A stretch of 64,000 bases of DNA. Origin: an uncultured Eubacteriales bacterium (GTDB lineage Bacteria; Bacillota; Clostridia; Oscillospirales; CAG-272). The notes beneath the pieces are model-generated. The model was not told the origin of the DNA, did no database searches, and worked only from the letters and a program-made list of their open reading frames with translations. Where the stretch lies: the NCBI GenBank assembly GCA_905187695.1, contig CAJJIY010000004.1, positions 9,961-73,960 of the forward strand, read 5' to 3'. The stretch's first letter is position 1, and each line of letters starts with the position of its first letter. The position numbers were made by a program, and so were the translations under genes. Shown piece by piece: positions 17,770-28,203 of the stretch.

Positions 17770-19272
17770 TCAGGCGATGACCGAGCGGCAGAAACGCTCA
17801 AAGGCGGCCAGCCCCTCTTCGGTGGTTTTATAAACGCCGGCGTCTTCCAGCACGCGGGTGAAGGTGCGGCCGATCTCCTGCTGAAGAATGGTGTAGACAT
17901 TTTCTTTGGTGAAAGCGTAGTTCCCGGCAAAGCGCGCAAACCAATCCTTGTGTTTTTTGATTTCCGGAACGGTCTCAAAATCCGTGCCGGAAAGGATGGC
18001 GTCGCACATCAGCTCGATTTCTTTTTTGAGACGGGCGGGAAGCACCGCCAGACCCATGACCTCGATCAGGCCGATGTTTTCCTTTTTGATGTTGTGCAGT
18101 TCGGGGTGCGGATGATAAAGCCCCAGTGGGTACTCCTTGGTGGTGATGTTGTTGCGGAGCACCAGATCCAGTTCAAAACGGTCGCCGTTTTTCCGGGCGA
18201 TCGGGGTGATGGTATTGTGCGGTTCGCCGTCGGTCTTGGCAAAAATGAAGGCGTCCGGGTCGGAATAATCGCGCCAGGCCGTGAGGATGAGATCGGCAAG
18301 CTCGATCATACGGGTCTTGTCGGTGGAAGAAAGACGGATGACCGACAGCGGCCAGCGCAGGATGCCGGCGCTGACATTGGCAAAGCCGGGGAAATGCAGT
18401 TCTTTTATGACGGGCGCTTTGGCCATGGCAAAAGTGTGATGGCCGCCCTGCATATGGTCGTGCGAGAGGATCGAACCGCCCACGATCGGCAGGTCGGCGT
18501 TGGAACCCAGGAAGTAGTGCGGGAAAATTTCAACGAAGTCCAGCAGTTTCCGGAAGGTGGAACGGTCGATCTTCATGGGCGTGTGTCGGCCGGAAAGCGC
18601 AATACAGTGCTCGTTATAATAAACATAGGGGGAATATTGCAGGTACCAGTCGTTTCCGTCCATGGTGATGGGAATCTGGCGCAGGTTCTGCCGGGCGGGA
18701 GCGGAAAGCGTGCCGGCGTAGCCCTCGTTTTCATGGCACAGCAGGCACTTGGGATAGCCGCGGGGCGGGAGCAGTTTGGCGGCGGCAATGGCCTTGGGAT
18801 CCTTTTCGGGCTTGGAGAGGTTGACCGAGATCTCGATTTCGCCATAGGGACTGTCGTAGGTCCAGCGCAGATCCTTTTTCACGCGGTAGGTGCGGATGTA
18901 GTTGCAGTCGTTTGAGAGCCTGTAAAAATAATCGGTGGCGGCCTGCGGGCTTTTTTTATAGAGCTTTCCGAAATTTTCAATCACGGCGCTGGGCGGCGGG
19001 GTGAGCAGACCCATGAGCGCGGTGTCAAAAAGATCGCGGTAGACCACCGAATCGCCGCCCATGAGGTTCTCTTTGGCGGCGTAATCGCACAGGTCGGCCA
19101 GGATTTCCTCCAGTTCGCGGGTGGCGCCGGGATAGCCGCTGTCATCATAATCCGAAAGGTGAAGGGCACTGAGCAAGGAATTGGTCAGATAGGTGCGGTC
19201 GGCTTCCTTGACCAGCGCGTGGCTGATGCCGTATTCCACCAGGTCACGCACCGAAAAACAGATGTTTGGCAT
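17770..19272 (-). CDS. galT: class II UDP-glucose-hexose-1-phosphate uridylyltransferase
   Basis: Leloir-pathway enzyme exchanging UMP between UDP-glucose and galactose 1-phosphate. At 500 residues it belongs to the long Gram-positive class II form rather than the 350-residue class I. SHDHMQGGHHTF (about residues 265-276) is the conserved His-rich region, and GYPKCLLCHENEGYAG is typical of class II. The ATG has AAAGGGAGAG just upstream. No galK or galE is adjacent; the enzyme would feed galactose into UDP-galactose (used by glf) and glucose 1-phosphate (used by rfbF and glgC). Confidence 0.95.
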   Translation of the reverse strand: MPNICFSVRDLVEYGISHALVKEADRTYLTNSLLSALHLSDYDDSGYPGATRELEEILADLCDYAAKENLMGGDSVVYRDLFDTALMGLLTPPPSAVIENFGKLYKKSPQAATDYFYRLSNDCNYIRTYRVKKDLRWTYDSPYGEIEISVNLSKPEKDPKAIAAAKLLPPRGYPKCLLCHENEGYAGTLSAPARQNLRQIPITMDGNDWYLQYSPYVYYNEHCIALSGRHTPMKIDRSTFRKLLDFVEIFPHYFLGSNADLPIVGGSILSHDHMQGGHHTFAMAKAPVIKELHFPGFANVSAGILRWPLSVIRLSSTDKTRMIELADLILTAWRDYSDPDAFIFAKTDGEPHNTITPIARKNGDRFELDLVLRNNITTKEYPLGLYHPHPELHNIKKENIGLIEVMGLAVLPARLKKEIELMCDAILSGTDFETVPEIKKHKDWFARFAGNYAFTKENVYTILQQEIGRTFTRVLEDAGVYKTTEEGLAAFERFCRSVIA

Positions 19273-19343
19273 GATTTTTCTCTCCCTTTAAGATAAAACG
19301 CGGCCGATGCCGTGCGGAGCGGTTGCCCCGCCCTGTCCTTTTT

Positions 19344-19372
19344 ATTATAACACTCTGTTCCGGCCTTGTCAA
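19344..19372 (-). promoter_or_regulatory. consensus sigma-A promoter for galT
   Basis: On the - strand TTGACA and TATAAT, both perfect, are separated by 17 bases. The start point would fall near 19337, giving a leader of about 65 bases. The 140 bases between this promoter and the tRNA terminator (19373-19513) show no feature I recognise. Confidence 0.93.
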
Positions 19373-19513
19373 AGGGGAAAGATGTCGAATTTTCGGTTTT
19401 AAAAAATTATTTACACCCCGGGCGGCGGCCTGCCGAGCGCGGGAGCGCTATGAAAACGGCCGGCGGAGCCGGTGCGCGCAAAACGTCTGCGTGCGGCAAG
19501 GAGAACGGCAGGT

Positions 19514-19560
19514 AAAAAATCAGCCGGAAGCGGGGAAAGGCCTCACTTCCGGCTGATTTT
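19514..19560 (-). terminator. terminator after tRNA-Leu
   Basis: A stem of about 12 bp (CAGCCGGAAG paired with CTTCCGGCTG, extended by A-T pairs) with a loop of about 14 bases ends in six T on the - strand, just past the encoded CCA of the tRNA. A T run on the other side makes it potentially bidirectional. Confidence 0.8.
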
Positions 19561-19644
19561 TGGTGCGGGCGACAGGAATCGAACCTGCAAGTCAAAGACA
19601 TAAGATCCTAAATCTTACGCGTATGCCAATTTCGCCACGCCCGC
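19561..19644 (-). tRNA. tRNA-Leu (anticodon UAG)
   Basis: On the - strand GCGGGCG pairs with CGCCCGC to form the acceptor stem, with a discriminator A and an encoded CCA (19561-19563). The T-arm shows GGTTCGATTCC. The anticodon stem TAAGA/TCTTA encloses the loop TTTAGGA, giving anticodon TAG (UAG). A long variable arm, as expected for leucine, is present. The size of 84 bases fits class II tRNAs. Confidence 0.95.
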
Positions 19645-19677
19645 AGAGCGTGGGGAGGCGGCGTGTGGCGAAATTGG
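19626..19677. repeat. 13-bp inverted repeat joining tRNA-Leu and its leader
   Basis: CCAATTTCGCCAC (19626-19638, the 5' part of tRNA-Leu) is repeated in inverted form as GTGGCGAAATTGG (19665-19677) in the leader. In the transcript the leader copy could pair with the D-arm region of the tRNA. Confidence 0.75.
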
Positions 19678-19772
19678 ATTCGCACACGGGTGCAGAGCGA
19701 GGGAGGGACGCTTTTTGACGCGCCGCGAAGCGCAAAAGCAAGTCCGCGCCCGGCCGCATCCTGACTTTTCGT

Positions 19773-19801
19773 ATTATAGCACGGACGGAAGGCTTTGTCA
19801 A
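19773..19801 (-). promoter_or_regulatory. consensus sigma-A promoter for tRNA-Leu
   Basis: Perfect TTGACA and TATAAT on the - strand with 17-base spacing. It would give an unusually long leader of about 120 bases before the mature tRNA 5' end at 19644. Confidence 0.92.
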
Positions 19802-19881
19802 GCGAGGCCCGCCTGCAAAAAGGGCAATTGCTCCCCAAAGGGGGGAAAGAGGAGAATTTGTGAAATTGTTTGAAAAAAATA

Positions 19882-19910
19882 TTGTATTCTAAAATTATTA
19901 TGTGTATAAT
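19882..19910 (+). promoter_or_regulatory. sigma-A promoter of the glycogen operon
   Basis: TTGTAT and TATAAT are separated by 17 AT-rich bases. Transcription starting near 19917 would leave a short leader before the TTG start of glgB at 19954. Confidence 0.82.
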
Positions 19911-19953
19911 ATACTTAAGGAATGTTGTACCCCCGCGAAAGGAGGCGGAACCG

Positions 19954-21900
<1,947 letters not shown>

Positions 21901-21975
21901 ACCCGTTACGGGGTATCAGGGAGGACAAAAGCAAAACTGACCATCCGGCAAAACAGATCACAGGGAGGAAAATCC

Positions 21976-23157
21976 ATGTTTAAAAAGAAAGAGTGCGTGG
22001 CACTGCTTCTGGCAGGCGGACAAGGCAGCCGTCTGCACGCGCTGACCGCCAAAACAGCCAAGCCCGCCGTGACCTTCGGCGGCAAGTACCGTATCATTGA
22101 TTTCCCGCTTTCCAACTGCGTTCATTCCGGAATTGACACGGTGGGGGTGCTGACGCAGTATCAGCCGCTGGTGTTAAACGAATATATCGGCACGGGTCTG
22201 CCTTGGGATCTTGACCGCAACTACGGCGGGGTGAAGATTCTGCCGCCCTATCAGGGCAAAAACGGCGCGGACTGGTACAAAGGCACGGCCAATGCCATTT
22301 ATCAGAACCTGCAGTTTATCGAGCGGTATGACGCCGACTATGTGCTGATCCTTTCAGGTGACCACATTTATCGCATGGACTATGCCAAAATGCTGGAACG
22401 CCATAAGGAGACCGGCGCGGCCTGCACCATTGCCGTCATTGAAGTGCCGATGAAAGAGGCCGGCCGCTTCGGGATCATGACTACCGATGAGACGGGGAAG
22501 ATCCTGAAATTTGCCGAAAAGCCCAAACACCCCGAAAGCAACAAGGCGTCCATGGGGATCTATATCTTTACCCGCAGGAAACTGACCGATTATCTGGTGG
22601 CCGACGCCGCCAATCCGCACTCCCAGAACGATTTCGGCAAGAACATTATTCCCGCCATGCTGGCGGCCGGAGAAAAGATGATGGCCTATACTTTTTCGGG
22701 CTATTGGAAGGATGTCGGTACCATCCGCTCACTCTGGGAGGCCAATATGGATATTTTGGGAGAGGAGCCCGTGCTCAATCTCGGCGCGGGAAAATGGCGG
22801 ATCCTTTCCCGGCATGACGACGCGCCGCCGCAGTATATCGGCCCGGAGGCGGTGGTGGAGAACACCTCGGTCACGGAAGGGTGCGAGATCTTCGGCACCG
22901 TAAAAAACAGCGTTCTGGGCGAGAATGTCCGCGTGGAGGCCGGGGCGACCGTGGAAGATTCGGTGCTGATGGGCGATTCGGTTGTGAAGGCCGGGGCGCG
23001 GGTGGATTATGCCATTCTCGACCGGAACGTGGAGATCGGAGAAGGCGCGGCGGTCGGCCGTCCGCGCGGTGTGGCCGAGGGCATTGCGGTGCTGGGTGAA
23101 GGCACGCGCGTGGCGCCCGGTGAGATCGTGGCCGAGGCCGCGATGATCAAGGATTGA
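21976..23157 (+). CDS. glgC: glucose-1-phosphate adenylyltransferase, catalytic subunit
   Basis: Makes ADP-glucose, the committed step of glycogen synthesis. The 393-residue protein begins with the catalytic [10 protein letters not shown] motif (about residues 10-19), then [15 protein letters not shown], and the sugar-phosphate site FAEKPKHP near residue 177; the C-terminal third is a left-handed helix of hexapeptide repeats. GGGAGG lies upstream of the ATG. It works with GlgD, encoded 15 bases downstream, as in other Firmicutes that have both. Confidence 0.96.
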   Translation: MFKKKECVALLLAGGQGSRLHALTAKTAKPAVTFGGKYRIIDFPLSNCVHSGIDTVGVLTQYQPLVLNEYIGTGLPWDLDRNYGGVKILPPYQGKNGADWYKGTANAIYQNLQFIERYDADYVLILSGDHIYRMDYAKMLERHKETGAACTIAVIEVPMKEAGRFGIMTTDETGKILKFAEKPKHPESNKASMGIYIFTRRKLTDYLVADAANPHSQNDFGKNIIPAMLAAGEKMMAYTFSGYWKDVGTIRSLWEANMDILGEEPVLNLGAGKWRILSRHDDAPPQYIGPEAVVENTSVTEGCEIFGTVKNSVLGENVRVEAGATVEDSVLMGDSVVKAGARVDYAILDRNVEIGEGAAVGRPRGVAEGIAVLGEGTRVAPGEIVAEAAMIKD

Positions 23158-23172
23158 GAGGGGGGCAGGAAA

Positions 23173-24306
23173 ATGACAGCCGCAGGACTTATTTTTTCCA
23201 ATATCCATGACGCGACAGTGCCTGAACTGACCCGCCGCCGGACCATGGCCAGCATCCCTTTCGGAGGGCGTTACCGGTTGGTGGATTTTGCGCTTTCCAA
23301 TATGGTGAACGCCGGTATTTCCAAGGTCGGACTCATTACCCACAACAATTATCAGTCGCTTCTGGACCATATCGGGAACGGCAAGGACTGGGATCTGGCG
23401 CGGCGTGAGGGCGGCATCAAGCTGCTGCCGCCGTTTATCACGGCCTATGACAGCTCGGCGGCCGGCCGGCTTTACAACACCCGTCTGGAAGCCCTCATGA
23501 GCGTGATGAATTTTATCAACCGCTGTACCGAGGAAGTGCTGGTGCTTTCGGATTGCGATGTGATCTGCAACATCGATCTGCGCACGGTGATGGCGTTGCA
23601 CGAGGCCAGAGACGCCGACATGACGCTGATCACGGCCAAGGTGGACACCGCCAGTCATCAGTTGGACGCGCACATTCAGGTGCCGGCTTCGGATGACAAA
23701 CAGTGTCTGGTGGACATTGCCGAATACAGCGGACAGACCGGCACGGTGACCATCGGTACGGACATCATTCTGGTGCGTCGTTCTTTCCTCCAGCAGATTC
23801 TGACCGACGCCACGGCGCGCGGATACCGCAGTTTTTATCAGGATGTGGTGGCGCGGCTGATCGGCAAGGCGCGGATCTACACGTATCTTTACGACGGATT
23901 TTTTGCGCGGATCAATTCGCTGGAGAGCTATTTCCGCTGCTCCATGCGCCTGCTTTCGGGCGACGCGCGGGAAAATCTTTTTTACCGGCGCTCGCTCCCG
24001 GTGCTGACCAAGATCCGCAACTCCGCCCCTACGCGCTATGCGCCGGGATGTCTGGTGAAAAACTCGCTTGTTGCCGACGGATGCGTGATAGAGGGCGAGG
24101 TGGAGGACAGTATTCTTTTCCGCGGGGTGCACATCGGAAAGGGTACGAAAATCAGCCGTTCCATCCTCATGCAGGACACGCAGGTGGGCGAAAAGGTGCA
24201 CCTGGGCTGTGTGATTACCGACAAAAATGTGACCATCCGGAACGGACACGAGCTCTGCGGACACGAGGCCATGCCGTTTTATATCGACAAGGGTTCGATG
24301 ATTTAA
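23173..24306 (+). CDS. glgD: GlgD subunit of glucose-1-phosphate adenylyltransferase
   Basis: A 377-residue homologue of GlgC that lacks the glycine-rich catalytic loop: it starts MTAAGLIFSN and goes straight into FGGRYRLVDFALSN. This is the family signature of GlgD, which on its own is poorly active and forms a more active heteromer with GlgC. The C-terminal hexapeptide-like region is retained. Located between glgC and glgA with 10-15 base gaps, so co-expressed. Confidence 0.95.
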   Translation: MTAAGLIFSNIHDATVPELTRRRTMASIPFGGRYRLVDFALSNMVNAGISKVGLITHNNYQSLLDHIGNGKDWDLARREGGIKLLPPFITAYDSSAAGRLYNTRLEALMSVMNFINRCTEEVLVLSDCDVICNIDLRTVMALHEARDADMTLITAKVDTASHQLDAHIQVPASDDKQCLVDIAEYSGQTGTVTIGTDIILVRRSFLQQILTDATARGYRSFYQDVVARLIGKARIYTYLYDGFFARINSLESYFRCSMRLLSGDARENLFYRRSLPVLTKIRNSAPTRYAPGCLVKNSLVADGCVIEGEVEDSILFRGVHIGKGTKISRSILMQDTQVGEKVHLGCVITDKNVTIRNGHELCGHEAMPFYIDKGSMI

Positions 24307-24316
24307 AGGAGGGCGT

Positions 24317-25762
24317 ATGAAAAAAATTCTGATGGTGGGCGCGGAGGTCATGCCTTTTGCCGCCACGGGGGGACTGGGCGATGTGCTGGGCTCGCTCCCC
24401 GCGGCGCTGGCCGCGCGGGGAGACCTGGATGTGCGGGTGATGATGCCGCTTTACGGGCAGATCCCGGCGGAATACCGCAAAAAAATGAAGACCGAGGCGG
24501 TCTTTTCGGTGCGTCTTGCCTGGCGGGAGCAGTATTGCGGCGTGCTTTCGCTCCGGCGCGGAAAAGTGACCTATTATTTTATTGATAATGAATATTATTT
24601 TAAGCGCGGCCGTCTGTACGGGGAATATGACGACGGGGAACGGTTTGCCTTTTTCTCGATGGCGGCCCTCTCGGCTCTGCCGCAGATCGGCTTTTTCCCG
24701 GACATTCTGCACGCGCATGACCATCAGGCGGCGCTGGTGCCGGTCTATCTGAATCTCTTTTTCCGGGGACAGCCGGGGTATGAGGAGATCCGCACGGTCT
24801 TTACCATTCACAACATCGAATATCAGGGACAGTATGATTTCAGCATTTTGGGGGATGTTTTCGCCCTGCCCGCCTCGGCGCACGACCTTATGGACCTGAA
24901 CGGGGCCCTCAACCTTATGAAGGGAGCCGTGATGACCGCCGACGCGGTGACGACCGTCAGCCCCCGTTATGCCGAGGAGATCTGCACGCCGGCCTTCGGA
25001 CACGGGATGGACAGCGTGCTTCGGCTCTGCCGCGGGAAGCTGACCGGAATTCTGAACGGCATTGACTATGTTTATTATAATCCGGGGCAGGACCCCGACC
25101 TTTTTGCGCGTTACAACTGGCGCACGCCGGAACGCAAGGAGGAAAACAAGCGCGCTCTCCGGGCGGAGCTTTCCCTGCCGGACGGATCGGATATTCCGAT
25201 GCTTTCGGTCATTTCCAGATTGGTGGCGGCAAAGGGAATGGATCTGTTTTTTGAAGCGGCCGGCCGGATGCTGGCGGACGGGCGCACCCAACTGGTGGTG
25301 CTCGGCACGGGTGAGCGCCGGTACGAGGACTTCTTTAGGGGGCTGGAGGCACGGTATCCCGGACAGGTCCGCGCGCTCATCCGTTACGACCGGAAGCTGG
25401 CCAAGCGGATCTATGCCGCCAGCGACATTTTCCTGATGCCCTCGGCCATTGAAGCCTGCGGACTTTCACAGATGATCGCCTCGCGCTACGGCGCTATTCC
25501 CGTGGTGCACGAGACAGGGGGACTTTTTGATTCCATCAAGGGGTATTGGGAAGAAAACGGAGAAATGCACGGCAACGGGTTCACTTTTGCCAATTACAGT
25601 GCGGCGGAGCTGGCGGAACGCACCGGCGCGGCCGCGGCGCTCTGGCGGGACAGGACGCGCCGCCGGGCGTTTGTCACGCGGGTGATGAGAACCGATTTTT
25701 CCTTTGACCGTTCGGCCGGGGAATACATGAGTGTTTATGAAAAACTGAAAGGAAAGCTTTGA
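24317..25762 (+). CDS. glgA: glycogen synthase (ADP-glucose dependent)
   Basis: GT5 retaining glycosyltransferase of 481 residues that extends alpha-1,4-glucan from ADP-glucose. N-terminal KKILMVGAEVMPFA is followed by TGGLGDVLGSLP; the second Rossmann domain has the nucleotide-binding region SRLVAAKGMD and PSAIEACGLSQM. The Lys that precedes TGGL in the E. coli enzyme is Ala here (about residue 16). GGAGGG precedes the ATG. The stop overlaps the ATG of the phosphorylase gene (TGATG). Confidence 0.95.
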   Translation: MKKILMVGAEVMPFAATGGLGDVLGSLPAALAARGDLDVRVMMPLYGQIPAEYRKKMKTEAVFSVRLAWREQYCGVLSLRRGKVTYYFIDNEYYFKRGRLYGEYDDGERFAFFSMAALSALPQIGFFPDILHAHDHQAALVPVYLNLFFRGQPGYEEIRTVFTIHNIEYQGQYDFSILGDVFALPASAHDLMDLNGALNLMKGAVMTADAVTTVSPRYAEEICTPAFGHGMDSVLRLCRGKLTGILNGIDYVYYNPGQDPDLFARYNWRTPERKEENKRALRAELSLPDGSDIPMLSVISRLVAAKGMDLFFEAAGRMLADGRTQLVVLGTGERRYEDFFRGLEARYPGQVRALIRYDRKLAKRIYAASDIFLMPSAIEACGLSQMIASRYGAIPVVHETGGLFDSIKGYWEENGEMHGNGFTFANYSAAELAERTGAAAALWRDRTRRRAFVTRVMRTDFSFDRSAGEYMSVYEKLKGKL

Positions 25763-28203
25763 TGAACGAAAAACCAAGCACCACGGAGATCAGAAAAAAT
25801 ATCACCGAAAAACTCTTCCGCCATTTCGGATGTTCCCCCAAGGAGGCCTCCCGCGACCAGCTTTACAAGGCCGTGGCGCTTACTGTCAAGGACATCTTGG
25901 CCGAAAAACGCACCGCCTTCAAGGGAAAAGTGAACCGGGCGGGTGCCAAACGGGTTTATTATCTGTGCATGGAGTTTTTGCTGGGGCGTTCGCTGAAAAA
26001 CAATCTGTGCAACCTGGAGCTTTTGGAAAATTACCGCCGTGCGCTGACCTCCTTCGGGGTCACGCCGGAGGAGCTTTTTGAATGTGAGCCGGACGCGGGG
26101 CTCGGAAACGGCGGACTGGGCCGGCTGGCGGCCTGCTTTATGGATTCGCTTTCCTCGCTGGATTATCCCGCCACCGGGTTTTCCATTTGCTATGAATACG
26201 GCCTTTTCAGGCAGATGATCGTGGACGGTACGCAGATTGAACTGCCGGATGTCTGGTTACCGGGCGGCGAAGTCTGGCTGGTGCCGCGCACCGACCGTGT
26301 GTACCGCGTGCATTTCGGCGGTCGCGTCAAGGAGGTCTGGCGCGAGGGGCATCTGGACATTCAGTACGAGGGCGGCGAGGACATCGAGGCCGTTCCTTAT
26401 GACATGATGATTTCGGGCGCGGACAGCGATGCGGTCTCTCAGCTCCGGCTCTGGCGTGCCTGCAGCACCCGTCAGTTTGATATGCATCTGTTCTCGCAGG
26501 GTCAGTATACACAGGCCATGGAAGAGAGTAACAACGCCGCCATCATCTCCAAGGTGCTCTATCCCTCCGACAACCACACCGAAGGGAAGCTCCTGCGGCT
26601 TTCTCAGCAGTATTTTCTGGTGTCGGCCTCCTGCCAGAGCATCATCCGCGACCACATGGCGGTCTATGGGAACCTGGATAACTTCGCCGACAAGGTGGCC
26701 ATTCACATCAACGATACCCACCCGGCGCTGTGTATTCCCGAACTGATGCGGATCTTCATTGACGATTATCATTTTTCCTGGGACAAAGCCTGGGACATGG
26801 TGACAAGGACGGTCTCCTATACCAATCACACCGTTATGCCGGAGGCGCTGGAAAAGTGGGACGAGGATCTTTTTGCCCTTAAATTGCCGCGCATCCACAC
26901 CATTGTGAAGGAGATCAACGAGCGGTTCTGCCGGGAGGCTTGGAAATATTACCCCGGAAACTGGGAAAAGATTTCCCAGATGAGCATAATCGCCTACAGA
27001 CAGGTGCGCATGGCCAATCTCGCGGTGGTGGCCTCGCACCACATCAACGGTGTGTCCAAGCTGCACTCGGGCATCCTGAAAGAGACGGTTTTCAAGGATT
27101 TTTACCGCATGTATCCGGAACGGTTTCTCAACATCACCAACGGCATTGCGCACCGGCGCTGGCTCTGCTATGCCAATCCGGAGCTGGCGGCCCTGCTGGA
27201 TGAGTGCATCGGTCCGGACTATCGCAAGCATCCCGAGCGGCTCTCCGACTTTGCCAAATTTGCCGACGACACGCAGGTGCTTTCGGCTCTGCGGGATATC
27301 AAACACCGCAACAAGGTGCGCTTTGAGCAGCATTATTTTGAGAAAACCGGCAAGCATCTGGATACACATTCGCTTTTTGATGTGCAGATCAAGCGCCTGC
27401 ACGAGTACAAACGGCAGCTTCTGAATGCCCTGAACATCATCGGGCTTTATCTGGATCTGAAGGATAATCCGGATCTGCCAATTCAACCGCAGACTTTCCT
27501 GTTCGGCGCGAAGGCTGCGCCGGGCTATATGATGGCCAAACGGATCATCAAGCTCATCTCCATGATCTCCAAGGACATTGAATCCCACCCGCGGATTGCC
27601 GAAAAGCTGAACGTGGTGTTCCTGGAGGATTACAATGTCACGCTGGCCGAGGCGCTGGTGCCGGCGGCCGAGATCAGCGAACAGATCTCCATGGCCGGCA
27701 AAGAGGCCAGCGGCACGGGCTGTATGAAACTGATGATCAACGGCGCGCTTACGCTGGGGACGCTGGACGGCGCGAATATTGAGATGCGTGCGGCCGCCGG
27801 ACCGGACAATATGTTTGTCTTTGGTCTTTCGGCCGCCGAGGTGGAAGACCTGTGGCAAAAGGGCTATCAGGCGGCAAAATATTATGCCGGCAACGAGCGC
27901 CTTTCCCGCATTGTCAATTTCCTCAATATCGGCTTTGCCGGAGAATCTTTTGCCGACATTGCCACCTATCTGCTGGCCGGTTCGCAGGGCGTGGTGGCCG
28001 ACCCCTATCTTTGCCTTGCCGATTTTGAATCTTACCGGCAGGAGCGCCAGAAGGCCGTGAATGCCTATGCGGATAAGACCCGCTGGAACCGGATGTCGCT
28101 TTATAATATTGCGGGAGCGGGCTATTTTGCGGCAGACCGCGCCGTGCGGGAATATGCCGACCGCATCTGGCACATTACGCCGCTTTCCGGAGGCCGGGAA
28201 TGA
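25762..28203 (+). CDS. glgP: glycogen/starch alpha-glucan phosphorylase
   Basis: GT35 PLP enzyme releasing glucose 1-phosphate from glycogen. Length 813 is full. GLGNGGLGRLAACF (near residue 114) and the PLP-lysine region SGTGCMKLMINGALTLGT (near residue 653) are conserved. ATG 25762 is preferred over the adjacent TTG at 25759, with GAAAGG about 9 bases upstream. Having synthesis and breakdown genes in one operon is common in Clostridia and suggests glycogen cycling as a carbon buffer. The stop overlaps the next gene as ATGA. Confidence 0.95.
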   Translation: MNEKPSTTEIRKNITEKLFRHFGCSPKEASRDQLYKAVALTVKDILAEKRTAFKGKVNRAGAKRVYYLCMEFLLGRSLKNNLCNLELLENYRRALTSFGVTPEELFECEPDAGLGNGGLGRLAACFMDSLSSLDYPATGFSICYEYGLFRQMIVDGTQIELPDVWLPGGEVWLVPRTDRVYRVHFGGRVKEVWREGHLDIQYEGGEDIEAVPYDMMISGADSDAVSQLRLWRACSTRQFDMHLFSQGQYTQAMEESNNAAIISKVLYPSDNHTEGKLLRLSQQYFLVSASCQSIIRDHMAVYGNLDNFADKVAIHINDTHPALCIPELMRIFIDDYHFSWDKAWDMVTRTVSYTNHTVMPEALEKWDEDLFALKLPRIHTIVKEINERFCREAWKYYPGNWEKISQMSIIAYRQVRMANLAVVASHHINGVSKLHSGILKETVFKDFYRMYPERFLNITNGIAHRRWLCYANPELAALLDECIGPDYRKHPERLSDFAKFADDTQVLSALRDIKHRNKVRFEQHYFEKTGKHLDTHSLFDVQIKRLHEYKRQLLNALNIIGLYLDLKDNPDLPIQPQTFLFGAKAAPGYMMAKRIIKLISMISKDIESHPRIAEKLNVVFLEDYNVTLAEALVPAAEISEQISMAGKEASGTGCMKLMINGALTLGTLDGANIEMRAAAGPDNMFVFGLSAAEVEDLWQKGYQAAKYYAGNERLSRIVNFLNIGFAGESFADIATYLLAGSQGVVADPYLCLADFESYRQERQKAVNAYADKTRWNRMSLYNIAGAGYFAADRAVREYADRIWHITPLSGGRE

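Noticed and set aside
19373..19513. Small RNA gene between galT promoter and tRNA terminator
   Set aside because: No own promoter, no known RNA fold recognised; left as unassigned intergenic sequence.
19626..19677. Attachment site of a mobile element at tRNA-Leu
   Set aside because: The repeat is inverted, not direct, and no integrase or second direct copy is seen in the window.
19870..19953. Upstream ATG start for glgB
   Set aside because: The ATG lies before and within the promoter (19882-19910), and the extra residues do not match the family; TTG 19954 has a strong ribosome binding site.
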